A stretch of DNA of 64,000 nucleotides, taken from positions 1,302,001 through 1,366,000 of the forward strand of contig NZ_LT629793.1 of assembly GCF_900105735.1 (NCBI RefSeq). Direction: 5' to 3'. The position numbers and the translations under genes were made by a program. The first letter of the stretch is position 1. Each line of letters opens with the position of its first letter. The stretch is from Pseudomonas yamanorum (GTDB lineage: Bacteria > Pseudomonadota > Gammaproteobacteria > Pseudomonadales > Pseudomonadaceae). Below, one piece after another: positions 26,981-35,619 of this stretch. The notes below the pieces were generated by a model. That model made no database searches. It was not told the origin of the DNA and worked only from the letters and a program-made list of their open reading frames with translations.

Positions 26981-27301
26981 TTAGTTTGGTATTGCCAATT
27001 CAATATCCAGTAACGCTGAGCCCAGGCACTTGCCATGGGCATCCAGCGCCAGCGACCGCGTCACCCCGCCCCGCAAGATGCCCGGCAACACGAAGTTCAG
27101 CGCCTGCACATTGGGCAACTCATAACGCCGCACTGGTGCAGCGCCCGCCTCCAGTAACGGCGCAAAAAATGCCGCCACCACCTCAGCCGTCAATTGCTCG
27201 CAGAGCAGCGAATAATCCTCGGCCCGATACGCAATGATCGAGATGTTCGAGGTGTCGCCCTTATCGCCGGTACGGGAGTGGGCCAGGGTGTGCAGTTTCA
27301 T
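26981..27301 (-). CDS. AtuA C-terminal-domain-like protein
   Basis: A 106-residue protein equal to the separate C-terminal domain of AtuA-family proteins (start MKLHTLAHSRTGDKGDTSNIS, a signature of that domain). Its ATG overlaps the stop of the larger AtuA-like gene by 4 bases, so the two chains are made together and probably form one complex. In other organisms both parts occur fused. The family is named after acyclic terpene utilisation, but the chemistry is unknown. A REPIN begins right after the stop. Confidence 0.87.
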   Translation of the reverse strand: MKLHTLAHSRTGDKGDTSNISIIAYRAEDYSLLCEQLTAEVVAAFFAPLLEAGAAPVRRYELPNVQALNFVLPGILRGGVTRSLALDAHGKCLGSALLDIELAIPN

Positions 27302-28629
27302 GACTCGATCCTCGGGTTGACCGCGTTACGGGGCAACAGCAACGACGCCACCGCCACCACCTGGCGCAGGCTCTTGCTGGCACCACCGCCGCCGGACGGG
27401 CCGTTGGTGTAGAGGGTTTCCACTTCATTGCCGACGCGCACCGCCTCGCTGCGCTCTTCGCAGCGGGCGGCAATGCGCAGGCGGACTTCCCACGGTTCAA
27501 CCGTGCTGCGCGGGCCATGCAACGAGTCGATGCCGATCAGTTCGGCACGCACGTCCTGCATGCGCACGCCGGTCAATTCCAAGCGTTTCAGGACTACATC
27601 GCGAGCCAGTTGCGCACGAGCGACCGCGCCCGGGCCGCCGTAGGAAATCTGCCCCTCACCGATCCAGCCGTCCAGATAACCGACGCTGACTTTCAACGCT
27701 TCGGGACGGGGCCGTCCGCTCGCACCGTGGGCACGCACTCGGTCCGCGGCTTCTTCGGTAAACGCCACCCCGGAAAAATCCGCGCACACGTCCGGCGTAA
27801 CGTAGGCGGCCGGATCATGCACTTCGTAGATCAGTTGTTCGGTGCACGTGGCCCGGCTGACCCGCCCGCCGGAACCCGCGACCTTGGTAATCAACGCCTC
27901 TCCGTCGGCATCAATCTCGGCCAACGGAAAGCCCAGGCGTGCCAGGTCGTCCACGTCCTTGAAGCCCGGATCGGCAAAGTAGCCACCGCTGACCTGCCCG
28001 GCACACTCCAGCAAATGCCCCACCAACGTGCCGCGTCCCAGCCGTTGCCAATCATCCGCAGCCCAGTCGAATTCAAACATCTGCGGCGCCAGGAACAACG
28101 AAGGGTCTGCCACCCGGCCGGTGATCACCACGTCGGCATCGGCGCGCAAGGCGTCGATAATGCCCTCGGCGCCCAGGTAGGCGTTCGCGGAAATCAGCCG
28201 GTCGCCCAATGAACCAAGGGTCTGGCCGTTGTCGAGCAACTGCTCCGGCTGGCCCCGCAACGTCTCGAGTACGTCATCGCCAATCACCGCCAGCACCTTG
28301 AGGTTCAGCCCCAGCTCACCGGCAATCCGGCGCACTTCCACTGCCGCCGCCACCGGGTTGGCCGCGCCCATATTGGTGATCACCCGCAAGCGCCGGCGCC
28401 CGTCGGGCCGGCCGACAAAGGGCAGCACGCGGCGCATGCGCTCACTCAACAGCGGGTCGTAACCGCCTTGTGGATCGCTGATCCGCGCGTGTTGCGCCAG
28501 GGCGATGGTGCGTTCAGCCAGGCATTCGAAGACCAGGTAATCCAGGTCACCCTGTTCGGCCAATTCCACCGCAGGTTCGATACGGTCGCCGGAGTAGCCG
28601 GCGCCGGAACCGATGCGCAAGGTTTTCAT
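27298..28629 (-). CDS. AtuA-like (DUF1446) family protein
   Basis: A 443-residue cytoplasmic protein of the DUF1446/AtuA family. It opens with RIGSGAGYSGDRIEPAVELAEQG, which is characteristic, and contains VITGRVADPSLFLAPQ near residue 165. The AtuA C-terminal domain is encoded by the next, overlapping gene. It lies 1 base after the CitMHS carrier gene and under a divergent LysR regulator, so it probably works on a compound imported by that carrier. A link to hydroxylated tricarboxylates is inferred from that context; terpene use is not supported by any neighbour. Confidence 0.87.
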   Translation of the reverse strand: MKTLRIGSGAGYSGDRIEPAVELAEQGDLDYLVFECLAERTIALAQHARISDPQGGYDPLLSERMRRVLPFVGRPDGRRRLRVITNMGAANPVAAAVEVRRIAGELGLNLKVLAVIGDDVLETLRGQPEQLLDNGQTLGSLGDRLISANAYLGAEGIIDALRADADVVITGRVADPSLFLAPQMFEFDWAADDWQRLGRGTLVGHLLECAGQVSGGYFADPGFKDVDDLARLGFPLAEIDADGEALITKVAGSGGRVSRATCTEQLIYEVHDPAAYVTPDVCADFSGVAFTEEAADRVRAHGASGRPRPEALKVSVGYLDGWIGEGQISYGGPGAVARAQLARDVVLKRLELTGVRMQDVRAELIGIDSLHGPRSTVEPWEVRLRIAARCEERSEAVRVGNEVETLYTNGPSGGGGASKSLRQVVAVASLLLPRNAVNPRIES

Positions 28630-28630
28630 G

Positions 28631-29923
28631 TCAAATCACTCCCAGGAGCAAAGCCGTCAGGGTCATCAACACCGACGCAGCAAACAGAAAGGGGATGGTG
28701 AAGCGCTGGTGATCGGCCAGTTCGATCTTGCACAGGCCCACCAGCAGGAAGGTCGCGGGCGTCAGGGGGCTGACCGGGAAGCCGGTGGTGTGCACGCCCA
28801 GCAATGAGGCCTGGGCCACTTGCAGCGGGTCGACGCCCAGGGCTTTGCCGACTTCGGCGATCACCGGCATCACGCCGAAATAGTAGGAATCAGGGTCAAA
28901 CAGCATGCTCAACGGCATCGACAGGAAGCCCACCACCGCCGGGATCAACTTGCCGTGGCCCGCCGGAATCTGTGCCACCGCCACTTCGGCGATGGCCTTG
29001 AGCATGCCAGTGCCTTGCATGATGCCGGTGAACACACCGGCGGCGAGCAGGATGCTGGCCATGGTCAGGGCGGTTTTTGCGTGGGCATCGATCCGCGCGC
29101 GCTGGGCGTCGACGTTCGGGTAGTTGATGCACAGCGCCACCACGGTGCCGAGCATGAACATCACCACCGGGTCGACCCAGCCGGCAATCATCACCACCAT
29201 CACCAGTACGGTCAGGATCAGGTTGACCCAGAACAGCCGCGGGCGACGCAGGGCAATATCATCGTCGCTGAGCACCCGTTGCGGCACGGCGTCCACGCTG
29301 GAACCAGCGCCCAGCCCCAGGCGTTTTTCTTCACGGTGGCCCAGCCACCAGGCGCAGGCAAACACAAAGACCAGGCCGACGATCTGCACCGGGATCAGCG
29401 GCTGGAACAAGTCCGCCACCGGCACATGCAGCGCCGCCGAGGAACGCAGTACCGGGCCGGTCCACGGCAGGAAGTTGACCCCCGCCGCCATCGCCGCCAC
29501 ACAGGCGAGGATGCGTTTATCAATCCCCAGCCGCGTGTACAGCGGCAGCATCGCCGGCACCGTCACCAGAAAGGTCACCGCGCCGGAGCCGTCCAGGTGC
29601 ACCAGCAGTGCCAGCGTCGCGGTACCGACGACAATCCTTGTAGGACGCGTCCCTACCGTGCGCAGGATGCGATCAATGATTGGATCCAGCATGCCGGCAT
29701 CGGTCATGATCCCGAAAAACAGGATCGCAAACACAAACATGCCCACCACGGGGGCGACGTTCTTGATGCCGGTGATGATGAAGGCACTGGTTTGCAGGCC
29801 GAAACCGCCGAGCAGTGCAGCGATGATCGGCAAGGCGATCAGGGCCACCAGTGGCGACAGGCGCTTGCTCATGACGGCGGTGAGCAGGCACAGGATGGTG
29901 ATGACACCCAGGGTAGCGAGCAT
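28631..29923 (-). CDS. CitMHS-family citrate-metal/proton symporter
   Basis: A 430-residue inner-membrane carrier with about 12 helices, of the CitMHS family (reference substrates: citrate complexed with Mg2+ or Ca2+). The start LATLGVITILCLLTAVMSKRLSPLVAL and the block PFDPDSYYFGVMPV-like stretch (residues ~345-365, MLFDPDSYYFGVMPVIAEVG) fit the family. First gene of the AtuA-like operon and divergent from the LysR gene. I start at the ATG giving MLATLGVI; 37 further open codons upstream would run into the LysR-binding region. Confidence 0.9.
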   Translation of the reverse strand: MLATLGVITILCLLTAVMSKRLSPLVALIALPIIAALLGGFGLQTSAFIITGIKNVAPVVGMFVFAILFFGIMTDAGMLDPIIDRILRTVGTRPTRIVVGTATLALLVHLDGSGAVTFLVTVPAMLPLYTRLGIDKRILACVAAMAAGVNFLPWTGPVLRSSAALHVPVADLFQPLIPVQIVGLVFVFACAWWLGHREEKRLGLGAGSSVDAVPQRVLSDDDIALRRPRLFWVNLILTVLVMVVMIAGWVDPVVMFMLGTVVALCINYPNVDAQRARIDAHAKTALTMASILLAAGVFTGIMQGTGMLKAIAEVAVAQIPAGHGKLIPAVVGFLSMPLSMLFDPDSYYFGVMPVIAEVGKALGVDPLQVAQASLLGVHTTGFPVSPLTPATFLLVGLCKIELADHQRFTIPFLFAASVLMTLTALLLGVI

Positions 29924-30002
29924 GGGGTAGCTCCAGAACGGCGTTTTCGGCCGGTTATTGTTTTCCCTGGAGTATTGGAATCGCGTTAGGCTTTGTAAAT
30001 TG

Positions 30003-30024
30003 GAATATTCGGCACTCCATATTC
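30003..30024. promoter_or_regulatory. Putative LysR operator
   Basis: GAATAT, 10 bases, ATATTC: a perfect 6-bp inverted repeat with a TATTC-like core in the short gap between the divergent citMHS and lysR genes, as expected for a LysR-type activation site. Confidence 0.5.
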
Positions 30025-30054
30025 GAAAAAACAAAACGCTCGAGCAAAATAAAA

Positions 30055-30951
30055 ATGAAAAATTCGATCCAGCATATCCAGGCGTTTCTCGCCGTTGCTC
30101 GTACGGGCAGCTTTACCAAGGCGGCCAACGAACTGCATCTATCGCCCTCAGCCCTGACCGTACAGGTGCAACAACTGGAGGAATGGCTGGGGGTTGCTCT
30201 GCTCGACCGCAGCCCGCGCCACGTCAGCATCACCGCCGCCGGCCTGGACGCACGCGGGCCGATGGAGAAGCTGTTGCTGGACCTGGACAACATCGTCACC
30301 GGCTCCCGCGACCTCGCTGCCTTGCGCCGGGGCGTGGTGACCATCGCCGCCCTGCCCTCCGTGTGCGCCGGTGCATTGCCGCCTGCCCTACGGCTGTTTC
30401 GCGAGCGTTTTGCCGGGATCGAGGTGCGCTTGCATGACCTGGTTGCTCACCGCATTCATGCACAAGTGCGTTCGGGCGAGGTGGATTTCGGTATTGGTGT
30501 GCGGGCGAGGCTGAGCCATGGGCTGGCGTTTGTGCCGGTGCTGAATGACCGGTTGTGTGCGTTTGTGCCGCTGGATCATCCGCTGACGCGCTATGCCAAG
30601 CTAAGCCTGGAGCAACTGGCCGAGCAACCGATCATCCTCACCGGCCGCGACAGCAGCGTGCGGGAACAGGTGGACGCGTTGTTCGACGAGACGCGCCTGA
30701 CGATGCTCGCTGGGATGGAGGCCAATTACATGTCGACCGTGTTGGCATTGGTGCGGCAGGGCTTGGGGATCAGTGTGTTGCCGGAATCGGCGGCGGACAG
30801 TCTGGAGGGGTTGAAGCGGATTACGATTGATCATCCGGGGGTGAACCGGGAGATCGGGCTGATCAGTCGCAGTGGGCAGCCGTTGAGCCCGGCGGCGCAG
30901 CGCTGTTTTGAGTTGCTCAGTGAAGAATTACCTGGCGCACCGCAAAACTAA
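30055..30951 (+). CDS. LysR-family transcriptional regulator
   Basis: A 298-residue regulator. The N-terminal winged HTH is residues 1-60 (HIQAFLAVARTGSFTKAANELHLSPSALT) and the effector domain follows from about residue 90. It is divergent from the CitMHS/AtuA-like operon and very likely controls it; the inducer would be the transported acid. The gene ends one base before a REPIN. Confidence 0.92.
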   Translation: MKNSIQHIQAFLAVARTGSFTKAANELHLSPSALTVQVQQLEEWLGVALLDRSPRHVSITAAGLDARGPMEKLLLDLDNIVTGSRDLAALRRGVVTIAALPSVCAGALPPALRLFRERFAGIEVRLHDLVAHRIHAQVRSGEVDFGIGVRARLSHGLAFVPVLNDRLCAFVPLDHPLTRYAKLSLEQLAEQPIILTGRDSSVREQVDALFDETRLTMLAGMEANYMSTVLALVRQGLGISVLPESAADSLEGLKRITIDHPGVNREIGLISRSGQPLSPAAQRCFELLSEELPGAPQN

Positions 30952-30952
30952 A

Positions 30953-31042
30953 TGTGGGAGCGGGCTTGCTCGCGAAGGCGGTGGATCAGCCAATACATAC
31001 GTTGGCTGATCCACCGCCTTCGCGAGCAAGCCCGCTCCCACA
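30953..31042. repeat. REPIN (CGGGCTTGCTCGCG class)
   Basis: Intact inverted REP pair with a palindromic middle (GGCGGTGGATCAGCCAA...TTGGCTGATCCACCGCC), between the lysR stop and the GST gene. Confidence 0.93.
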
Positions 31043-31057
31043 TTTTTGACCGCATTG

Positions 31058-31660
31058 TCAGCCCAGCATCGGCACATGCTTTGGATGGCTGGCCACACGC
31101 TTCAACCACGCCTGCACTCCCGGATAAGCGCCAAGGTCAAAACCACCTTCATCCGCCACATGGGTGTAGGCATACAGCGCCACATCGGCAATCGAGAACT
31201 GGTCGCCCACCAGATACGGTGTCAACTGCAACTGGCGCTCCATCACCTTCAGGGCCTTGTAACCGCCCTTGTGCAGCTTCTTGTATTCCTCCAGCCGATC
31301 TTCCGGCAGCCCCAGGTAAAACTGAATAAACCGCGCCACCGCGATGTACGGCTCATGGCTGTACTGCTCGAAAAACTGCCACTGCAGCACTTGGGTGCGC
31401 AGGCGCGGTTCGGTGGGCAGGAACTCGCTGCCGTCGGCGAGGAAGTTGAGGATCGCGTTGGATTCCCACAGGCAGGTGCCGTCTTCGAGCTCCAGCACCG
31501 GGATCTTGCCGTTGGGGTTCTTGGCCAGGAACTCCGGAGTCTGGGTATCGCCCTTCAGGATGTCGATATCAATCCACTCATAGTCGATGCCCAACAGGCT
31601 GAGCATGAGTTTGACCTTGTAGCAGTTGCCCGATTTGTAATCGCCGTAAACCTTATACAT
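31058..31660 (-). CDS. Glutathione S-transferase family protein
   Basis: A 200-residue GST. The N-terminal thioredoxin-like domain begins MYKVYGDYKSGNCYKVKLML and includes the glutathione-binding NPNGKIPVLELEDG and LWESNAIL (the Glu-Ser pair); the C-terminal helical domain follows from about residue 85. The exact class and substrate cannot be told. Ten bases separate it from the upstream aminotransferase gene, so the two form an operon. A GGAG site lies 5 bases before the ATG. Confidence 0.92.
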   Translation of the reverse strand: MYKVYGDYKSGNCYKVKLMLSLLGIDYEWIDIDILKGDTQTPEFLAKNPNGKIPVLELEDGTCLWESNAILNFLADGSEFLPTEPRLRTQVLQWQFFEQYSHEPYIAVARFIQFYLGLPEDRLEEYKKLHKGGYKALKVMERQLQLTPYLVGDQFSIADVALYAYTHVADEGGFDLGAYPGVQAWLKRVASHPKHVPMLG

Positions 31661-31670
31661 GGAGGCTCCC

Positions 31671-32837
31671 CTATGCCGCTTGCGCGTGCTGTGCTTGACG
31701 GACCACCGCAGCGAGACGCTTGAGACCTTCGTCCAAGCGCGCCGGGTCGATATGGCTGAAATTGAGCCGCAAGTGACCGTGATGGTTATCCGGCTCGGAA
31801 AAGAACGGCTCACCGGGCATGAACGCGATGTCCTGGTCGAGCGCAGGTGCCAACAAGGTGCGGGTATCGAGCGGCTGTTTCAAGGTCAGCCAGAAGAATA
31901 ATCCGCCCTGGGGTATTTGCCAGTCGGCCAGGTCGCTGAAATGCCGCGCCAGTGCAGCCTGGAATGCATCGCGGCGGCCTCGGTAGAAACTGCGCAGTTC
32001 CACCAGGTGGTGCTGGTATTTCTCGGTGCCGATCCATTGCATTGCCTGCCACTGGCCAACGCGGTTGGTGTGCAGGTCCGCCGATTGCTTGAGCTTGAGC
32101 AGGTGCGGGAACAGGTCCGGGCTGGCGATCAGGTAACCGACCCGCAGGCCGGGCAGCAGGGTCTTGGACACGGTGCCGGTGTAGATCCAGCTGGCCTTCT
32201 TCAACCGGCTGACGATGGGTTGCGCACTGCCGCCGTCGAAGGTCAGTTCGCGGTAGGGCTCGTCCTCGACCAGGGTCACGCCGAACTCGTCCAGCAGCGC
32301 GGCGACGGCCTCGCGCTTGGCCTCGCTGTAGCGCACGGCCGAGGGGTTCTGGAAGGTCGGGATCAAGTAGACGAAGGACGGACGGTGCTGCTCAAGGCTG
32401 TTGCGTAGCGCCTTAAGGTCCGGACCGTCCGCCTCAAGCTGCACGGTCAGGCAATCAGCGCCGAACAGTTGGAATATCTGCAACGCCGCCAGGTAGGTCG
32501 GGCCTTCCAGCAGGATTTTGGTGCCCTTGTCGATGTACAGCTTGGCCGCCAGATCCAGGGTTTGCTGGGAGCCGCTGACCACCATGATGTGACGGGCCTC
32601 GCACGGAATACCCAGCACCCGCGCCTCGGCCGCCAGCAGTTCACGCAACTGCGGCTCGCCTTCGCTCATGCCGTACTGGCCGATGTTCAGCGGCATGTCC
32701 GTCCAATCCAGCTTGGGCAGCATCACTTCGGCCGGCAGGCCACCGGCGAAGGACATCACCTGCGGTTTTTGCGCTGCCGCGAGGATTTCACGGATCAAGG
32801 AGCTTTTAAGGCGCGAAACACGTTCTGAAAAGGCCAT
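31671..32837 (-). CDS. PLP-dependent class I/II aminotransferase
   Basis: A 388-residue fold-type I PLP enzyme, without the GntR domain of MocR proteins. The PLP lysine is in GTVSKTLLPGLRVGY near residue 230; NP of FQNPSAVRYS and the YREL stretch are further cofactor contacts. The sequence groups with the 2-aminoadipate/valine-pyruvate-like transaminases; the substrate is not certain. I start at ATG (MAFSERVSRLKSS); the upstream TTG would put the start inside a MarR-type palindrome. Operon with GST, divergent from the MarR gene and probably regulated by it. Confidence 0.9.
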   Translation of the reverse strand: MAFSERVSRLKSSLIREILAAAQKPQVMSFAGGLPAEVMLPKLDWTDMPLNIGQYGMSEGEPQLRELLAAEARVLGIPCEARHIMVVSGSQQTLDLAAKLYIDKGTKILLEGPTYLAALQIFQLFGADCLTVQLEADGPDLKALRNSLEQHRPSFVYLIPTFQNPSAVRYSEAKREAVAALLDEFGVTLVEDEPYRELTFDGGSAQPIVSRLKKASWIYTGTVSKTLLPGLRVGYLIASPDLFPHLLKLKQSADLHTNRVGQWQAMQWIGTEKYQHHLVELRSFYRGRRDAFQAALARHFSDLADWQIPQGGLFFWLTLKQPLDTRTLLAPALDQDIAFMPGEPFFSEPDNHHGHLRLNFSHIDPARLDEGLKRLAAVVRQAQHAQAA

Positions 32838-32871
32838 AAGGGTCACCGGTAGCGAAGCCTGAGGGAAATAC

Positions 32872-32886
32872 GTCAAACTAGTTGAC
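32872..32886. promoter_or_regulatory. Putative MarR operator 1
   Basis: GTCAAACTAGTTGAC, that is GTCAA-N5-TTGAC, in the divergent promoter region. A second copy begins exactly 42 bases further (four helical turns). Confidence 0.65.
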
Positions 32887-32913
32887 CGAAATTACGACGA
32901 CTTGGGCAAATAC

Positions 32914-32928
32914 GTCAATATGCTTGAC
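32914..32928. promoter_or_regulatory. Putative MarR operator 2
   Basis: GTCAATATGCTTGAC, again GTCAA-N5-TTGAC and flanked by the same ACG...CC bases as operator 1. It overlaps the likely start codon of the MarR gene, so binding would repress the regulator itself. Confidence 0.65.
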
Positions 32929-33354
32929 CTTAAAAACCAGACCAGCCAACAAACCGCCATGGAAGCTTTCTTCTTCGGCTACCAAGCGTTCACCGCCAAG
33001 GCCGACGAAATGCTTGAACGTCGCGGCTTGAGCCGGGTGCATCAACGCATTGTGTTTTTTATCGCGCGCTACCCGACCTTGAGCGTCAAGGAGTTGCTGG
33101 AATTGCTCGGGGTGAGCAAACAGGCGTTGAACATGCCGCTGCGCCAACTGCAGGAAATGCACCTGGTAAACAGCGTGGCGTCCGAGACCGACAAACGTAA
33201 GCGCTTGCTGGAGTTGACCGAGGAAGGTCAGCGTTTCGAACAATCCCTGCGGCGCGAGCAAGTGAAGCTGCTGCAACGGGCGTTTGCCGAGGCTGGCGAA
33301 ACGGCAGTAGAAGGCTGGCTGGCGGTAAACAAGGCACTCAGTGGCCAATCCTGA
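32920..33354 (+). CDS. MarR-family transcriptional regulator
   Basis: A winged-helix regulator of 144 residues from the ATG (MLDLKNQTSQQ). The recognition region is VKELLELLGVSKQALNMPLRQL, and the wing contains SETDKRKRLLELTEEG. There is no good ribosome-binding site for any start. The TTG at 32902 and the ATG at 32959 (MEAFFFGYQ) are alternatives, and the latter would put operator 2 wholly upstream of the gene. Divergent from the aminotransferase-GST pair, which it probably controls together with itself. Confidence 0.88.
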   Translation: MLDLKNQTSQQTAMEAFFFGYQAFTAKADEMLERRGLSRVHQRIVFFIARYPTLSVKELLELLGVSKQALNMPLRQLQEMHLVNSVASETDKRKRLLELTEEGQRFEQSLRREQVKLLQRAFAEAGETAVEGWLAVNKALSGQS

Positions 33355-33404
33355 ATTGCCTTTCATCCTTTTCGCACACAAAATACAAAACATTATTTGC
33401 TTTA

Positions 33405-33416
33405 TTTGTATACAAA
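33405..33416. promoter_or_regulatory. Purine-regulon palindrome upstream of the NCS2 permease
   Basis: TTTGTATACAAA, a perfect 12-bp palindrome in an AT-rich stretch 129 bases before the permease start. Related sites stand upstream of uraH and puuE. GntR-type regulators bind such sequences; the regulator itself is not in the window. Confidence 0.5.
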
Positions 33417-33544
33417 AGCATAATTCGCTTCGTGCGAGTTCCTGACCTATTGGTCAACAAAACCCGCTGGTACCTCAAAGCGCTGCTGCCCACTCATGTG
33501 TCCGGCGCTGGAAATAACAATAAAACTCTTGAGGAGTACTTGCT

Positions 33545-34891
33545 GTGGAAAGCCGCAAATCCGAAGCCCCTACGCTCGACCTCTCGCCAACCCACAACGG
33601 TTGGCTGGAACGCCTGTTCAAACTCCGCTTGCATGGCACCACAGTGAAGACCGAGCTGATCGCTGGCCTCACGACCTTTATCACCATGGCCTACATCATC
33701 TTCGTCAACCCCAACATCATGGCCGACGCCGGCATCGATCACGGCGCGGCGTTTGTCGCCACCTGCATCGCCGCCGCGCTGGGTTGCCTGCTGATGGGGC
33801 TCTACGCCAACTGGCCAGTAGGCCTGGCGCCGGGCATGGGCCTGAACGCGTTTTTCACCTACACCGTGGTCGGGACCATGGGCTACAACTGGGAGACCGC
33901 ACTGGGTGCGGTATTTATCTCCGGGGTGTTGTTCATGATCCTGACGCTCTCGCGTATTCGCGAGTGGCTGCTCAACAGCATTCCGGTGAGCCTGCGCCAC
34001 GCGATGGGCGCCGGTGTCGGGCTGTTTCTCGGGGTGATCGGCCTGAAAACCGCCGGCATCATCGTGCAAAGCCCGACCACCCTGATCAAGCTCGGCTCCC
34101 TGCATGAACCCGCTCCGCTGCTGGCGGCCATCTGCTTCCTGCTGATTGCGATCCTCAGCTACCACCGGGTATTCGGCGCGATCCTGATCAGCATCATCGC
34201 CGTGACCCTCGCCGGCTGGGGCCTGGGCCTGGTGGAATACCACGGCATCATGGCCACCCCGCCAAGCCTGGCACCGACCTGGATGGCGATGGACGTGATG
34301 GGCGTGTTCAACGTCAGCATGATCAGCGTGGTGTTCGCCTTCCTGTTTGTGCACATGTTCGACACCGCCGGCACCTTGATGGGCGTCGCCCAGCGCGCAG
34401 GCCTGGTGAATGCCGACGGCAAGATCGAAAACCTTTCCCGCGCCCTGAAAGCCGACAGTGCCTCCAGCGTGTTCGGCGCCATGGTCGGCGTGCCGCCCGT
34501 CACCAGTTATGTGGAAAGCGCCGCCGGGGTGGCCGCCGGTGGCCGTACCGGGCTGACCGCCGTCACCGTGGGTGTGCTGTTTATCGCAGCGATGTTTTTC
34601 GCGCCGCTGGCTGGCATGATTCCGGCCTATGCCACCGCAGGCGCGTTGATCTATGTGGCGATGCTGATGATGAGCGGCATGGCCCATATCAATTGGGACG
34701 ACGCCACCGACAGCATTCCGGCGATCGTCACGGCGATCATGATGCCTCTGACCTTTTCCGTCGCCGATGGCATCGCGTTGGGTTTTATCACCTACGTGGC
34801 GCTGAAGGCCGGCACCGGTAAACACAAGGAAATTTCCATCAGCCTGTGGGTGCTTTGCGCGATCTTCATCGCCAAGTTCGCGTTCCTGTAG
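33545..34891 (+). CDS. NCS2-family guanine/hypoxanthine-type purine permease
   Basis: A 448-residue inner-membrane symporter of the AzgA/GhxP branch of NCS2. TTFITMAYIIFVNPNIM near residue 45 and GVPPVTSYVESAAGVAAGGRTGL near residue 320 are the signatures of that branch; the usual substrates are guanine, hypoxanthine or adenine. The start is GTG after GAGGAG. A terminator follows. It lies about 7 kb left of the urate-to-glyoxylate genes and shares a palindrome with them, which suggests joint control. Confidence 0.92.
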   Translation: MESRKSEAPTLDLSPTHNGWLERLFKLRLHGTTVKTELIAGLTTFITMAYIIFVNPNIMADAGIDHGAAFVATCIAAALGCLLMGLYANWPVGLAPGMGLNAFFTYTVVGTMGYNWETALGAVFISGVLFMILTLSRIREWLLNSIPVSLRHAMGAGVGLFLGVIGLKTAGIIVQSPTTLIKLGSLHEPAPLLAAICFLLIAILSYHRVFGAILISIIAVTLAGWGLGLVEYHGIMATPPSLAPTWMAMDVMGVFNVSMISVVFAFLFVHMFDTAGTLMGVAQRAGLVNADGKIENLSRALKADSASSVFGAMVGVPPVTSYVESAAGVAAGGRTGLTAVTVGVLFIAAMFFAPLAGMIPAYATAGALIYVAMLMMSGMAHINWDDATDSIPAIVTAIMMPLTFSVADGIALGFITYVALKAGTGKHKEISISLWVLCAIFIAKFAFL

Positions 34892-34909
34892 GCCAACCTG
34901 CTTGACCCT

Positions 34910-34935
34910 GCCTCACCCCGTCGGGTGGGGCTTTT
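34910..34935 (+). terminator. Rho-independent terminator of the NCS2 permease
   Basis: Stem GCCTCACCC/GGGTGGGGC (one G-T pair), 4-base loop CGTC, then four T. Confidence 0.8.
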
Positions 34936-34954
34936 GTACGAATGGAGGAATGCA

Positions 34955-35581
34955 ATGAGTCTGGAAACCTGGCTGCTGTTCAGCGGCGCTGCGCTGGTGG
35001 TGATCCTGATCCCCGGCCCCCTGTCCTTGCTGATGATCAGCAACAGCCTGAACTACGGCCTGCGCCGTTCGTACCCGGCCTTTCTCGGTGGGGTGATCGC
35101 TTCCATCTGCCTGTTGAGCGCTTCGGCGCTAGGATTGGGTGCGTTGTTGCTGGCATCGGAACAACTGTTCAGCGCCCTGAAGATCGTCGGCGCGCTGTAC
35201 TTGTTCTACCTTGCCTGGCAGAGCTGGCAGCAATCGCGGCAACCGTCCCACGGTTCCGACGTACCACAAGTGGCGGCGACTCCGCGTTTTCGTGCGCTGT
35301 TCGGGCGCGCCTTTGTGCTGGGCGCCAGCAACCCGAAGGACATTCTGTTTTTCGCCGCCTTCCTGCCGCAATTCCTCAGTGCCCAGCAGGCCTTTTTGCC
35401 GCAGTTGCTGATCATGATCGCCACCTGGACCGTGCTCGACCTGCTGTGCAAACTGGCCTACGGCCTCGGCGCCCATGGTGCCGCGCGCTACCTGCGCAGC
35501 GGCAGAGGCCAGAGCTGGTTCAACCGGATCAGCGCCGGGTTGTTCAGTGGCGCGGGGGCGGCCTCTTTATTGAGTCGCTGA
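34955..35581 (+). CDS. LysE-family exporter
   Basis: A 208-residue inner-membrane protein of the LysE/RhtB export family, with about six helices. PGPLSLLMISNSLNYGLRRS near residue 20 and ASNPKDILFFAAFLPQF near residue 125 are the two family motifs. The exported compound (amino acid or metabolite) is unknown. Start at the ATG after TGGAGGAA. It is convergent with the giant toxin-like gene, 38 bases away. Confidence 0.92.
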   Translation: MSLETWLLFSGAALVVILIPGPLSLLMISNSLNYGLRRSYPAFLGGVIASICLLSASALGLGALLLASEQLFSALKIVGALYLFYLAWQSWQQSRQPSHGSDVPQVAATPRFRALFGRAFVLGASNPKDILFFAAFLPQFLSAQQAFLPQLLIMIATWTVLDLLCKLAYGLGAHGAARYLRSGRGQSWFNRISAGLFSGAGAASLLSR

Positions 35582-35619
35582 CCCGCCTGGCCCGGTGGCG
35601 CCGACGCTACCGGGCCCGC

